DNA from: Rhabdophis nuchalis | Lineage: Eukaryota > Chordata > Lepidosauria > Squamata > Natricidae | Length of the DNA stretch: 64,000 nt | Assembly: GCA_039707465.1 (NCBI GenBank) | Contig: CM077643.1 | Location: 240,658,230-240,722,229 of the forward strand | Direction of reading: 5' to 3' | In this document: piece by piece, positions 11,176 through 21,085 of the stretch | How positions within the stretch are numbered: the first letter of the stretch is position 1 | Layout: each line of letters opens with the position of its first letter | Made by a program: the position numbers and the translations under genes | The notes under the pieces: generated by a model | The model's input: only the letters and a program-made list of their open reading frames with translations | Database searches by the model: none | What the model was told of the DNA's origin: nothing

Positions 11176-12860
11176 AACAAGATATGCAAAACAGGAAAGA
11201 AATTAACCAAGCGGAAGGTATTACAATTCAGTTGGCTTGGCCTGGTGACATTAAATTTGAGCAGTAAACTTTTTCAGAAAAAATACAACCAATAGACTGA
11301 TTTGTAGTCCTAATGATCAGCATTACTAAGTAGGGACACAGAAAGAGCCAAGGTATTCTTTGCCAAGTTAAATAAATACATTTAAAATAAATTTCAGTGA
11401 TTTCTGCATCAGTATTTTTTTATTTTTTAAAAATTCGTAAAACAACCAAAGTAACAAATCTAGAACAGTGACATGGCTAATTAAAAAAATATATATAGGG
11501 ATTTGATTGGTTCTTTCAAAGTACCTACATGGCTAAATTCCAATCAATTATAATGAATTACTCCATACAGTGCCCTTTTGCAAAGTATGTCCTTTAAGAA
11601 AACCTTGGATATGACTGCTTGAGTACTGCAAAAAAGATTAGTGTGAATGGTTTCGCAAAGTGGAGGGATTAAAAATAATGTATGGAAGGTACTCACAACT
11701 CTTTCATTTGTAGGCTTAATGAACAATCAATACTATAGCTTTCTATAGCCATTTGAGATGTCCTGGGAAAATGAGTTATGTCTTCCTGCAACATACTTTG
11801 CCTTGTTAGTGTTTCAGTAAATTGCATTAATAGGAGGGGAGTCCCAGAGGTATCAAATCGGAGGTTTTCCAGTACATTCTGGGAACCTTCGAGCAGAGAT
11901 AGACATTAGTCAGCGAATTATTCAGTTATAGAATTGGAATTCCATGTATCCTGGCTCAGAGTCTCATCGTTGTTGGCTTAAAGGTACGTGCAGGGAGCTG
12001 CAATTTGTTTGCTCTCTCTCTCTCTTCTTAGAAATAAATGAAAATCAATCAAACGTGTCAGACTTCTTTTAACACTGAATAGGCCGTGACATCCATCTCA
12101 TTACAACCTGAATGGAATTAATAGGGTACTACTGACCAGAGCAGGGCTTCTTCTATGTGTAAATATGTACAGATTGGATGGAATCATCTGAATGAGGAAA
12201 AGCAAACCATTGATTAAAAAGGTAGGTTTCTTGAGGCAAGAAAATGAGAAGCAATTTTTGCTCGCTCTGTCTGTCAAACCGATCAGAAAGGAGAGAGAGA
12301 GGGAGAGAGGTTATAAACTTAATGTTGCACTGATGTGATCAACATTGAGAGGGACAGGAAAATAGTGTACAAAATTAAATGTACGGGAAAAGAGGGGCAC
12401 TGAATATTCTTTCACATTGCTGCATGATCACCTGTCCCAGGCATATTACAGACCAATTGGGAGACATCTGGGCAAGCTTCCCTGTCTGGTTGGCTAGACA
12501 GAACCCTTGTAATTGTAGCTGACCCAGGAGGCATATCATATGAAAGCTCCTGATCCTGAGTCATGAAATGTAAGATGTCTCCGTTGTACAACTCCCCGGT
12601 CATTCTGAGAATACAGAACGATCGATTTCCAAAACAGGTTTTCATGTGGCTTCAGTGTTGATGTTCCTGATGCAGAACACACTTTGAACCATCAGGCTCT
12701 TTCGTTGAATCAAGATAAAATACTACCAGAGTGCTTTTGCCAGCTGTTGCAGGCTTGGAAATCAATTAATGACAGACCATCGTTTAGCAAGAAGCAGAGG
12801 CAGTTGGAATATAGCAGGCAAGGACCCAGTGGGATTTGCAGTTCTAAATGTGTAGGCTTG
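11176..12860. other. No recognised repeat; one unexplained frame
   Basis: No family is recognised. A minus-strand frame of 77 codons (12645-12412) has ordinary amino-acid composition, but no motif that I know and no clear splice sites. A short CT run is at about 12016-12031. I leave it unassigned. Confidence 0.45.
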
Positions 12861-12941
12861 GGGGTAAATCTTTTTTTTTTATAGTAATTTTATTAAAAAT
12901 TACAACTATGAAAACTAGTGCAAATTAAAAAGCCAAAAGGG

Positions 12942-13054
12942 GAGGAGGAGGAGGAGGAAGAAGAAGAAGAAGGAAGAAGGAAGAAGGAAGAAGGAGAAGA
13001 AGAAGAAGGTGGAGGAGGAGGAGGAGGAGGAGGAGGAGGAGGAGGAGGAGGAGC
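12942..13054. repeat. GGA/GAA trinucleotide microsatellite
   Basis: Alternating GAG, GAA and GGA triplets, with about 45 bp of pure GGA at the right. It is preceded by a T-run and ATTTTATTAAAAATTAC (12868-12905) that may be a truncated antisense L1 tail. Confidence 0.95.
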
Positions 13055-13280
13055 TGTTGCTGCTGCAGGTAAAAAAAAAAGAAGGTATAGAAAAGGAAAG
13101 ACCGAGATCCCAACTTGCAGGTAATCATATAGCATGTGCTTGGGATAAAACCGGATTTTGGCTGTTTGGATGCTTGTGAAATATTCACCAACATATGCCA
13201 ACATTGACCAGAATAGTGTTTACTACAGGAAGTTGTGAAGATGACCTTCAAGAAACTATTCAGGAACAAGTGTGAAAACA

Positions 13281-13360
13281 TTTTCTTTTCTTTTATTTAG
13301 TTTGTCAAACATGTAAAAGATAACAGGTATAAGCATAAACGTAAGTATAAACACAGTAAA
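13281..13360 (-). mobile_element. LINE 3' end fragment, left part
   Basis: TTTGTCAAACATGTAAAAGATAACAGG and the following AAGCATAAACGTAAG match the repeat at 50190-50420. The fragment stops at the DIRS boundary and resumes at 19149 (AATGGGTATGAATAAATGG), so it was the target of the DIRS insertion. I read it as an antisense CR1-like LINE end. Confidence 0.7.
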
Positions 13361-13392
13361 AGGGCGTTGGTACTTACCTGATACGCCTCTTC

Positions 13393-13526
13393 TAATAAGG
13401 GGGGAGATAGCATCCATGTATGGGTTAAACCTATCCACGCTCTGATTGGACTGAGTCATAATATTAAATAATTAATTAAGTAGGCATGGTATATAACCCC
13501 CTACGGAGTAGCCACACCCAGTTTTC
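13393..13526. repeat. DIRS left inverted terminal repeat
   Basis: It shares AGATAGCATCCATG, GATTGGACTGAGTCATAA, TTAATTAAGTAGGCATGG, TATATAACCCCCTACGGAG and AGCCACACCCAGTTT in inverted orientation with 19013-19144. Identity by eye is very high, so the element is not ancient. Confidence 0.93.
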
Positions 13527-13652
13527 GACGAAGAATACAGACTCACCGGTACGAACCAACTCCTTTAGCAAGAAAAATCCAACAGTAACACTACCAAGAA
13601 CAACAAGAGCCAGACTCCAAACACAGGCAGGGCTGAACGAGAAAGGGATGGG

Positions 13653-13745
13653 CCGGATGCTATCTCCCCCCTTATTAGAAGAGGCGTATCAGGTAAGTAC
13701 CAACGCCCTTTCTCAATAAGGGTGGAGATAGCATCCATGTATGGG
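13653..13745. repeat. DIRS internal complementary region
   Basis: The first half (ATCTCCCCCCTTATTAGAAG to ACCAACGCCC) is the reverse complement of the extreme left end of the element. The second half (TCTCAATAAGGG to CATCCATGTATGGG) is the reverse complement of the extreme right end. Joining both termini in one internal segment is what templates completion and circularisation in DIRS1-like elements. Confidence 0.9.
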
Positions 13746-14726
13746 ACATACCAAAGCCCTGAAAAGGACCCACGGGAGGGTCGAGATCAGACCTGCCCCA
13801 ATGAAGGAGGGCGGACAGAACCCAGCGGCCAAAGTCGGCCTCAGCCGAGGCAAACATGTCCCATGTATAATACCACACGAAAGGGGATGGAGACGACCAC
13901 GCTGCAGCCCTGCAAATTTCTCCCAGAGAAGCTTGCATCGCCCAAGCCAAAGTCGTCGTTGCACTGCATGCAGAATGTGCTGTGACTCCTCGAGGAACTG
14001 CCTCGTCACAAGCTGCCTAGGTGTTCTCAATTGCATTGACAAACCCATCGTCCCATACAGGAGACAGACACCTTCTTACCCAGGGAACCTGGCAGAAAGG
14101 AGACAAAAAGAGACTCCGGCCTGCAAATAACAGCCATACAATCAATGTACACATGCAAGGCACGCCTGACATCCAGCAAGTGCCACCGGTCCTCCGAGGT
14201 CTGCGCAGACTCTGCAGGAAAGCTGGGGAGGACCACCTCCTGAGCCCGATGGAAGCAAGACCCCATCTTCGGGACAAAGGAGGGATCCAGACGTAGGACA
14301 ACCCTATCTGCATAAAACTTGCACAAATCTGAAAAATCTCCTTCCACAGTGTCAAGAGGACACCTGTCAAAGAATCCAATACCTTATGTAAAGGAGTACC
14401 AAAGAACCCTTGAGAAATCTCTTGACTCTAGGACGTTGAGTCAAAGCTTGTGACCTACCGCACAAAGGTACAGAAGAAACTACTGATACCTGTCTCTCAA
14501 TGGTATTAGGAGTCAACCCTTTGCCCAGGCCCACTTGAAGAAATTCCGGGACCTGTGGGATAGAGGCTTGTACTGGGTCAAAGTGGTTCATCAAACACCA
14601 CTTACAACAAGCGCCCCAGGTTGCACAGTATATGAGCCGCATGGAAGGTGGACAGGAAGCCTGAATAATCTGAATGATCCTGGAGGAAAAGGTGTCTCGT
14701 CTCTGAACGCTCCGCTCAAGCATTAG
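13700..14726 (-). pseudogene. DIRS tyrosine recombinase (YR), broken
   Basis: Three minus-strand frames cover it. 14723-14367 holds the N-terminal core-binding region (SIPQVPEFLQVGLGKGL, then LTPNTIERQV). 14347-14027 holds the middle (DRVVLRLDPSFVPK, FHRAQEVVLPSFPAE, LDVRRALHVYI). About 14020-13700 holds the C-terminal part with AHSACSA and EICRAAAWSSPSPF. In this family the HxxR box normally reads HS-x-R; here the arginine position is C. With the shifts between frames the enzyme should be inactive. It normally integrates the circular DNA copy. Confidence 0.85.
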
Positions 14727-14733
14727 GCGTCAA

Positions 14734-15440
14734 CTAGAGCCATTGAGGCTCCAGATGCTCCAGCGACCCCTGGCTGAAGGAAATAATCTCTTGGGGAATC
14801 CTCCAGAGCCTTTCCACTATAGAGATCAAAGGTCGGCAAACCAGGGCTGCTGAGGCCAATGTGGGGCAAGCACCACCTCCGCCCCCTCCCGCAAGATCTT
14901 TTGAATGACTCTGGGAATCAGGGGCAAAGGCAGGAAGGCATAAAGGAGCCCCAGAGGCCATTGGCAGTGGAGAGCATCCACCCCCTCTGCATTCTGCGAA
15001 GGAACTGGGAATAAAATATCGGGAGCTGAGTATTGAGGGGAGTTGCAAACAGGTCGACCTCTGGGCAGCCAAAAGGGTCCACAATTGCCTGGAAGATAGC
15101 CAGCTGCAGCTGCAATCCTGAATTGTCCACCTCAATCCGACTGAGCTGGTCAGCCCTGACATTGTCCACCCCCGCTATATGTTCTGCGGTTATTGAGAGC
15201 AAATTCCTCTCTGCCCAAAGACCCAAGCTCCTGGCCCCCAGCATGAGGGACCTTGACCTGGTTCCCCCCTGCCTGTAATATGAGCCTTGGTGGCCATGTT
15301 GTCTGTGAGGACCAGAATATGTGTGCCCTTGACCGAAAAACGAAATGGTTTGAGATCCAGGTGGACCGCCCTGAGTTCCAACCAGTTTATGTTGTGAGCT
15401 AGTTCCGCTTGGCTCCATTGTCCCTGTGCCATCTGCATAT
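14734..15440 (-). pseudogene. DIRS RNase H and downstream linker, broken
   Basis: The frames 15438-15190 and 15418-14918 together carry QAELAHNINWLELRAV, the HILVLTDNMATKAHI box (TDN in place of the usual TDN/TDS acid pair), and ERNLLSITAEHIAGVDNVRA. A DLFATPLNTQLPIFYS linker typical of DIRS pol follows. Frame 15162-14734 contains the last part (RIPQEIISFSQGSLEHLEP). The domain degrades the RNA strand during reverse transcription. At least one shift separates the pieces. Confidence 0.85.
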
Positions 15441-15442
15441 AA

Positions 15443-15571
15443 GGGAGACTAGTATAGATCTATTTCAAACTATTTAGCTCTCATCAGCTAGTCATATCCC
15501 TACTGGGATTCTAACCAGGGCCGTATTACATTAGGCAGATGGTTTAGCCACTAAGCCACCAGGTTCTCCCC
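15443..15571 (-). mobile_element. tRNA-like element with 3' hammerhead ribozyme, copy 1
   Basis: On the minus strand it begins near GAGAACCTGGTGGC. It has a pol III A-box-like TGGCTTAGTGGCTAA and a B-box-like GGTTAGAATCC, then a complete type I hammerhead motif, and ends CTAGTCTCCCT. It is about 127 bp and interrupts the DIRS RT/RNase H junction, where the DIRS frame resumes on both sides. It aligns over its whole length with copies at 60991-61112 and 61319-61445. This copy is free of the flanking modules seen around the others, which supports independent mobility. No clear target-site duplication was found. Confidence 0.82.
15447..15493 (-). ncRNA. Hammerhead ribozyme, type I, complete core
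   Basis: In 5'-3' order on the minus strand: stem I strand GACTAG; core CTGATGA; stem II GAGC-TAAATA-GTTT (one C-G, one A-U and two G-U pairs); core GAAA; stem III UA/UA with a GAUC loop, closed by the A15.1-U16.1 pair; cleavage-site nucleotide A; stem I partner CTAGTC. Stem I is six Watson-Crick pairs. Total 47 nt. All invariant positions (CUGANGA, GAAA, UH) are met. Cleavage is predicted after ATCTATA. Confidence 0.85.
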
Positions 15572-16500
15572 TGAAGTTGGATCCCCCCCTCCGAGTAGGT
15601 TGGTGTCTGAAGTGACTGTGACCTCGGTCTGGGACCCTGAAGAATTCCCCCTTGGGTAGGCTAGATGATGTCCACCAATCAAAGAGCAGGAGACTTCCGC
15701 TGGCAGAAGAACCTGGATCTGGGAGCAACTCATGAGCCTTAGCTGAAATGGTGAAAGAAACCATTGAAGGTCTTTATTGGTAAGGCAATGCCAATGGCAA
15801 GACACCATAGTGCCTAGATAGCTTTTGGCCAGATTGATCGAAAGCACCTGGCCTCGCAAGGTCAACCTGGTAATGTCTAAGTCCCTTGGGGCATCACTTA
15901 TAGAAGAGGACTGTAGCAACAGGTCATCTAGGCCGCCTTGGATTTGCACACGTACCTGTCTCAGGAACGCTGCCAATGCCACCATCACCTACCTGAAGAC
16001 TTGAGGTGCAGATGACAACCCGATGGGTAAGGCTCGGTACTGGAAGTGGTGCCCAAGGTAACAAAACCTGAGAAACTGACAGTATTCAGGGGCTATAGGT
16101 ATGTGCAGATAGACCTCAGTAAGGCTGATGGATGTGAGGATATCTCCCTGCCTAATACCCTCTAATATTGAGTGCAGTGAACGCATCTTAAACCTGCGAT
16201 AACGCACATAGCGGTCAAACTATTTAAAATCAAAAATAGTTCTCCAGCCGCCCCAAGCCTTTGGGATCCCGGAGAGAAAGGATTAATAATCCTGATCCTG
16301 TTAAACTGGAGGCACCAGTTGGATAGCCCTAATGTCCAATAGGTGTTGAATGGCTTCCTGCATAAGTCACCTCCGAGTCGGGTTATCCGATGGTTGATTG
16401 TACCCACGCATCGGAGGTAGAGGAGTCCCAACAATCTGCGAAATATGCCAAGCATCCCCCGATGAGGGGAGAGCTGGGCCCAGAATTAATTCTTGCGGAA
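15551..16500 (-). pseudogene. DIRS reverse transcriptase, broken
   Basis: Frame 16207-15989 contains FKMRSLHSILEGIRQGD, SISLTEVYLHIPIAP and YRALPIGLSSAPQVF, which are the fingers/palm blocks of DIRS RT. The catalytic aspartate usually found in the S-D-L block is S here. Frame 15988-15551 contains GGLDDLLLQ, the YxDD-box equivalent with G replacing Y, followed by the connection to RNase H (VTVTSDTNLLGGG). The changed catalytic and box residues and the frame break mark it as inactive. Confidence 0.85.
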
Positions 16501-16777
16501 AAAAAGTGCCGCCTCCTTCGCCCCCATGAAAGGGCTGTTTCTGCTGTCCACCCCTCTGCTGCCTATCCAGTTGATATCTCTGGCTGGGGGCATAGCCTCC
16601 CTGGTACAGCCTGAAACCTGACTGACTGAAATCAGACCCCTTAAAAGAAGATCTGTAGTCCTGACCCCAGGACCGTAGTTTGACCACAGAAATTGGAGCA
16701 ACGGGGCTAGGGCACTGCCCAGAAATTGCCCTTCCTAGGAGCTGTAAGAAACACCTTCCATTTGCCCTAATTCTCAA

Positions 16778-17177
16778 TTAAGAAAAGGTCAATAGACGCC
16801 CCAAAGAAGGACCCTCCAGCAAAGAGGGATGACGCCAGGCGTCATATGTGGCACGCATCAGCTTGCCACAGCTGCAGCCTATGGATGAAGCAACTGCCCT
16901 GAAGGCAAACCTGGCTGCGACTAAAGTGATGCCCGAAGAAAATTGGATGGCCACCACCAGTTTGTTGATGTCCTGATGTGACCTGAAATCTGCTATTGGC
17001 GATTGCTGTTGAAGATCCTGCAATCAAAGCAAAGAAGACCATTAAAGAAGGAGGCAGTGGTAGCAGCTCTCACTGCCCAGGCAGCAGCCTGATGGCCCCT
17101 TTGTAAGGTGAGGTCAGCCCTTTTTGTCAATTTCATTGTAATTTTAGTACAATGACAATAAAGATTATTATTATTAT

Positions 17178-17212
<35 letters not shown>

Positions 17213-18291
17213 CTGGCTTCAGAGAGTGCTCTGGTTCCCTGGGCATGTTTGCAGATGCATGTATGGCTATGACCGGTGCATCAACAGAGGGTTGCAACAG
17301 CACCTGAACCATGTCCTTGTCCACATTAATGAACATATTGCCGGTGGAAGTGGGCCCAGATGCTGGAGATGCCCACTGGCACTTGACTAGGTCAAGAAGG
17401 ACTTGGGGGGTGGGAACATGTCAGCCTCAATAGCCTGATCCACAAATATAGTCTCGGCAAAAAGGCCCAGCCGTAGCACCAGGGGTTCCAATGGCTTTTC
17501 GCCAAAATTGGCCGATGCCTTAGCTTTAAAGGGCATACACTTAAACAATGCTGAAACAAACTGAGAAGGAAGGCTTAGAAGGGCGTATGCCCTCATCCCC
17601 TGAAAGCTTCTCCTCTCTGATTTCGCCCTCTTCAGATTCAGATTCACTATTGTCCTGGGACGAAACAGGGGAGACTCCTGACCATCTATCCCCACAGGAA
17701 CTGCAGATGGAGGAGCACCCTGTGGCTGAATCTGAGGCCGTTGGGAAGCAGCAACGCTGCACTGCTGGAAAGCCCTGAACATTAGGTCCTGAAATTGCTC
17801 CCCCTCCCGAGTGGGGTAATTGAGCAGCACCAACCCCTGCGGATGTAGAGGGAAGAGGTTGAGGTGAAGCCCCCATGGGGCAGTGCGTGGGGGCGACTGC
17901 CAACCTTGGCCAGAACCCCAGGGGCCTGAGGAGTCAATGGGGATCCTCACATGGAGGGATCCTCTGCAGCTCTCCCAGGCGAAGAGAGTGCAGACTGCCT
18001 CACCTTAGTGCTCAGGACAAGAGAAGACTTCTGGCTGCTGGTACTTTTATAAATGCTTTCTAGTGCCTCATGCCTCTGCTTCTCATACTTAAAGGCAGGC
18101 TTAGGGGATTTTGAACCCCAATTTGGCCCCTTTTGAGGCTTGTGGTTCCACATGCTCTTTCTTCCCCTTTGCCTTGTGGCGATGGGGGCAATTACCACTG
18201 CAGGAGCCTCTGTTCCTTCCGTGGGGCCACTGGTCGTAGCCGTGAGGACCTGACTCCACTCACTGTCCTCTGAAGCTGAGGCGGCAGCCAT
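16778..18291 (-). pseudogene. DIRS gag region, broken
   Basis: Frames 18291-17947 (Ser/Ala/Thr-rich start, basic middle), 17950-17387, about 17336-17215 (MVQVLLQPSVDAPVIAI) and 17023-16778 (FRSHQDINKLVVAIQFSS, TLVAARFAFRAVASS) line up with the usual DIRS gag order. The last block, with an HQDINKLV-like helix, is characteristic. The reading is interrupted by the LINE tail and ATC/ATT microsatellite at 17130-17212 and by shifts. Gag would form the RNA-binding particle. Confidence 0.7.
17130..17212 (+). mobile_element. Short LINE/SINE 3' tail with (ATT)n-(ATC)n
   Basis: GTACAATGACAATAAAG followed by ATT triplets and then about 12 ATC triplets. This is the common TACAATGACAATAAAGATTATT 3' end of CR1/L2-clade LINEs, 5' truncated to about 40 bp, inserted in the DIRS gag. 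The Asp/Ile runs in the minus frames come from the microsatellite. Confidence 0.65.
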
Positions 18292-18482
18292 TTTGGTTCT
18301 TGATTCAGGCAGGCTTCAAAATGGCCGTTCATGCCAAAGGCCCCTGAGAGAGGCTTGAATATAAAGTGAAAGAGCGGCCTTGCTGCAAAGAGCTTCCGCA
18401 CGCCTGACCCCTTCTCCAAAACAGCCTTTAGAAGCTGACTTGGCTCTGTTCTTTTCCAAAAGGGGTAATAAAGAGGCACCAT

Positions 18483-19012
18483 TCATTTAGGCCCAGTGGA
18501 ACAGCCCTCACAGTTGACAGAGGCCTGTCAGTTGTGGGAAAGCCTGCACAGAATTAATTTGGTTCGGCAGAGAAGGCCCTGGGAGCGATCGCACTTGCGC
18601 GGCAGGCCGAAGCTAGCCGGGGAGCAGAGTGCGCACCTGCCGCAGCAGGGACAAGGCCTCACAGCAAAGCTGCGCGTACGGCCCGCCTCCTAATAGCGCT
18701 TGACCTCACCCTCCTCTCCTAACCAGCAGCAGCCACAGCGAGGAATGCTGGAAACTCAGGTGGGGGAGGCTCAGGTAGGAGGCTAGTATTGAGGCCTTAA
18801 AGGCAGCCGAAGGCCGGGGCCTGTGGCTGAATTGAGACAGGGAAGCCTGAGCCCTGGGCTGCTCCTGAAGGAGGGGGTCCCCTGTCTACTCACAGCGCTC
18901 AATGTGATCAAATCCAAATCTCAATCTCTGATTCAAACAATTCAATTCCATTCAATTCAAACAATCAAATAGGAGTTGGACACCGAATAGTCCCAGAGCT
19001 GGAACTGAGTCG
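18483..19012. other. DIRS 5' leader region
   Basis: This is between the first gag-like codons and the right ITR on the coding strand. It is GC-rich DNA (for example 18580-18720) with no domain. It probably is the untranslated leader or the very degraded start of gag. Confidence 0.45.
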
Positions 19013-19144
19013 GAAACTGGGTGTGGCTACTCCGTAGGGGGTTATATACCATGCCTACTTAATTAATTATTTAATATTATGACTCAGTCCAATCAGAGCG
19101 TGGATAGGTTTAACCCATACATGGATGCTATCTCCACCCTTATT
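19013..19144. repeat. DIRS right inverted terminal repeat
   Basis: Inverted copy of 13393-13526. On the coding (minus) strand it contains GGCATGGTATATAACCCC, so a TATA box lies upstream of the gag region. Confidence 0.93.
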
Positions 19145-19148
19145 GAGA

Positions 19149-19220
19149 ATGGGTATGAATAAATGGAGATAGCAGGGCAGGGATGTCAGGCACACTGGTG
19201 CACTATCACACATGATTTGA
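19149..19220 (-). mobile_element. LINE 3' end fragment, right part
   Basis: AATGGGTATGAATAAATGG, then GGGCAGGGATGTCAGGCAC and GGTGCACT continue the fragment cut at 13360. The matching order is seen without interruption at about 50246-50300. Confidence 0.65.
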
Positions 19221-19935
19221 GCCCAAGAAAAAGAGAAAGTGTTAGAAAGGACACAAAGGGTCTCCTCATTGACTGCCAACCCTGTTAGGTAGTTCAGACC
19301 AGAAAAGTAAAGGCTGAAGGGAAGGCTATAACTATTTTTTATGGAAATTGTCTGTAAGATCAGAAACTGCTATTGTGCTGTACCTCCTCCTTCTCCTTAA
19401 ACTTCTGTGATTTGGGGAAGACATCTGCTTGATCTACTTCTGAATGATATCTCATCTTTCTGAACTTTAAAAATGTTTTGTCCCCTTTTGCTTAGGCAGT
19501 AGTTCCTGCATATTTCCATCAAGGTCACCTTGCTTATTCTCTACATTTACTCCACAGAATATAAGGGAGAGGGAAGGGAAAGTGCAGCCGGATTTGCAAG
19601 ATTGCAGCCTATCTCAATAAAGTATAACTTCTTGTAGAGTCTCTTTCCTGATCTAAATAATCCCGAAGGGCTTACATTCCAATTCGCAGGGAATGCTCTA
19701 AGTGGAATGGGTAGTTTTAAGGCTGATAAAAGTCATCTACCTCTTCTCTACATTACTGAAAAGCATCATGTGAAAACCTCAGTTGACCAAAACTTGGATG
19801 CGCACTGGAAATCAATAATCATGGATCCCTCTAGCGACAACTATGGCATGTGGAAGACTACAAATTGGAATGTAAGAGAGATTAATTGGCAAAGAGGAAG
19901 TATTAACACAGGGAAGGAAAGAAAATTGCGTAGAC
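19221..19935. other. No firmly recognised feature
   Basis: TCAATAAAGTATAACTTC at about 19615 followed by CTCTTTCCTGATC looks like the R/U5 end of an LTR, but I could not find the other boundary. Otherwise it is unassigned. Confidence 0.35.
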
Positions 19936-20308
19936 CCGTGATGGCGAATCTATGGTATGAGTGCCACAGGTGGCACGTGGAACCATTTCTTAGGGCACGC
20001 GAGGGGTTGCCCTGTCAGCTCCAGCACACATGTGTGCACTGACCAGCTGATTTAGGCCTTCTTTTGAGGCTGTTTTTTTGCCCTCTGGAGGCTTTAGGGA
20101 AGCTCCTGAAGCCTCTGGAGGTGGGAGGGGGCTGTTTTAAACCCTCCCCAGGCTCCTAGAAAGCCTCTGGAGCCTGGGGAGGGTGAAAAAAGTGGGCCAA
20201 AAGCAGGGGATCACGCACATAGCATTTTGGGTGTGGCACACCCATGCATGACCCCCCTGCACTCCCCCCGAATTTGGCACGTGAGCCAAAAAAGGTTAGC
20301 CATCCCAG
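19936..20308. mobile_element. hAT MITE (GATGGCGAACC-type ends)
   Basis: The left end is CCGTGATGGCGAATC and the right end is GGTTAGCCATCCCAG. Flanks GCGTAGAC (19928-19935) and ACATAGAC (20309-20316) agree at 6 of 8. The interior (TGCCACAGGTGGCACGTGG, GCCTCTGGAGCCTGGGGA) is the same as in 881-1221, so the two are one family. Confidence 0.88.
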
Positions 20309-20378
20309 ACATAGACATTGTGTCTCTGTGAAACTGGGGATGATATACTGTAATACAGCTACATAAAAGTTATTTATA

Positions 20379-20523
20379 ATACAATACAATAGCAGAGTTG
20401 GAAGGGACCTTGTATGTCTTCTAGTCCAACCCCCTGCGTGGGCAGGAACCTTATACCATTTCAGACAAATGGCAATCTAACATCTTTTTAAAGACTTCCA
20501 GGGTTGGGGCATTCACAACTGCT
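20379..20523 (-). mobile_element. CR1-like LINE 3' end fragment
   Basis: The text AATACAATAGCAGAGTTGG, GTCCAACCCCCTGCG and GGGTTGGGGCATTCACAAC is the same antisense CR1 end as at 799-1508. It stops where the L2-like copy begins. Confidence 0.85.
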
Positions 20524-21015
20524 GGAGAGACCGCCTCTTGCCTCATACATCCCAACTGCTGGCGAGACCGCCTCTTGCCTCATACATCCCTTAGACCGAT
20601 ACGCTCCCACAGAGAGGGCCTCCTCAGGGTGCCGTCGGCCGGACAATGCCGACTGGCGACACCCAGGGGAAGAGCCTTCTCTGTGGCGGGCCCAGCCCTT
20701 TGGAACGACCTGCCCCACGAATTACGCACCATCACCGACCTCCGCCTCTTCCGCCAATGTCTAAAGACATACTTATTCCAACAAGCCGGCCTAGCCTAAC
20801 CTCCCATGGGGACTTTTAGATAGTTTTAAATCGGGTATTTTAAAATTGGATTTTTAGCATAGGATAAGATGGTTTAATTTATATTTTAAATTGTGTATTT
20901 ATTTTGTATGTTTTTTAAATTTCCTGTGCGCCGCCCTGGCTCTGCGGAGAAGGGCAGGATATAAATGTAAATAAAATAAAATAAATAAATAAAAATAAAT
21001 AAAATAAAATAAAAG
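20524..21015 (+). mobile_element. L2-like LINE 3' end
   Basis: The frame 20575-20799 gives the ORF2 C-terminus (RGRAFSVAGPALWNDLPHE to LFQQAGLA). Then come a 3' UTR with GTGCGCCGCCCTGGCTCTGC and an AAATAAAATAAAATAA tail. At the 5' edge a 33-bp segment (GAGACCGCCTCTTGCCTCAT) is tandemly duplicated, probably a priming or slippage event at integration. Confidence 0.82.
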
Positions 21016-21085
21016 AGTTCTTGATCTTGTTGAGTGCAGTTGCTGAAACATACACAATCATTGAGATTGTTGGGGGTGTGTATGA

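Larger units (their letters stand above)
13360..19148 (-). mobile_element. DIRS-type tyrosine-recombinase retrotransposon, degenerate
   Basis: It is about 5.8 kb. Four hallmarks are visible: inverted terminal repeats (13393-13526 and 19013-19144), an internal complementary region at 13653-13745, RT/RNase H of the DIRS type, and a tyrosine recombinase. The coding strand is minus, with the order gag, RT, RNase H, YR. No methyltransferase was recognised. Coding parts are broken into several frames by stops and shifts, and two later insertions are present (a tRNA-hammerhead element at 15443 and a LINE tail at 17130). It is inserted in a LINE fragment without an obvious duplication, as expected for recombinase-mediated integration. 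A TATATAA sequence in each ITR could serve as promoter. Confidence 0.92.

Noticed and set aside
12893..13281. Poly-Glu/Gly and poly-Leu/Pro frames
   Set aside because: Trinucleotide microsatellite; no gene.
19560..19690. LTR 3' end
   Set aside because: The AATAAAG and downstream pyrimidine-rich text are suggestive, but there is no 5' boundary, no duplication and no second copy; left as unassigned.
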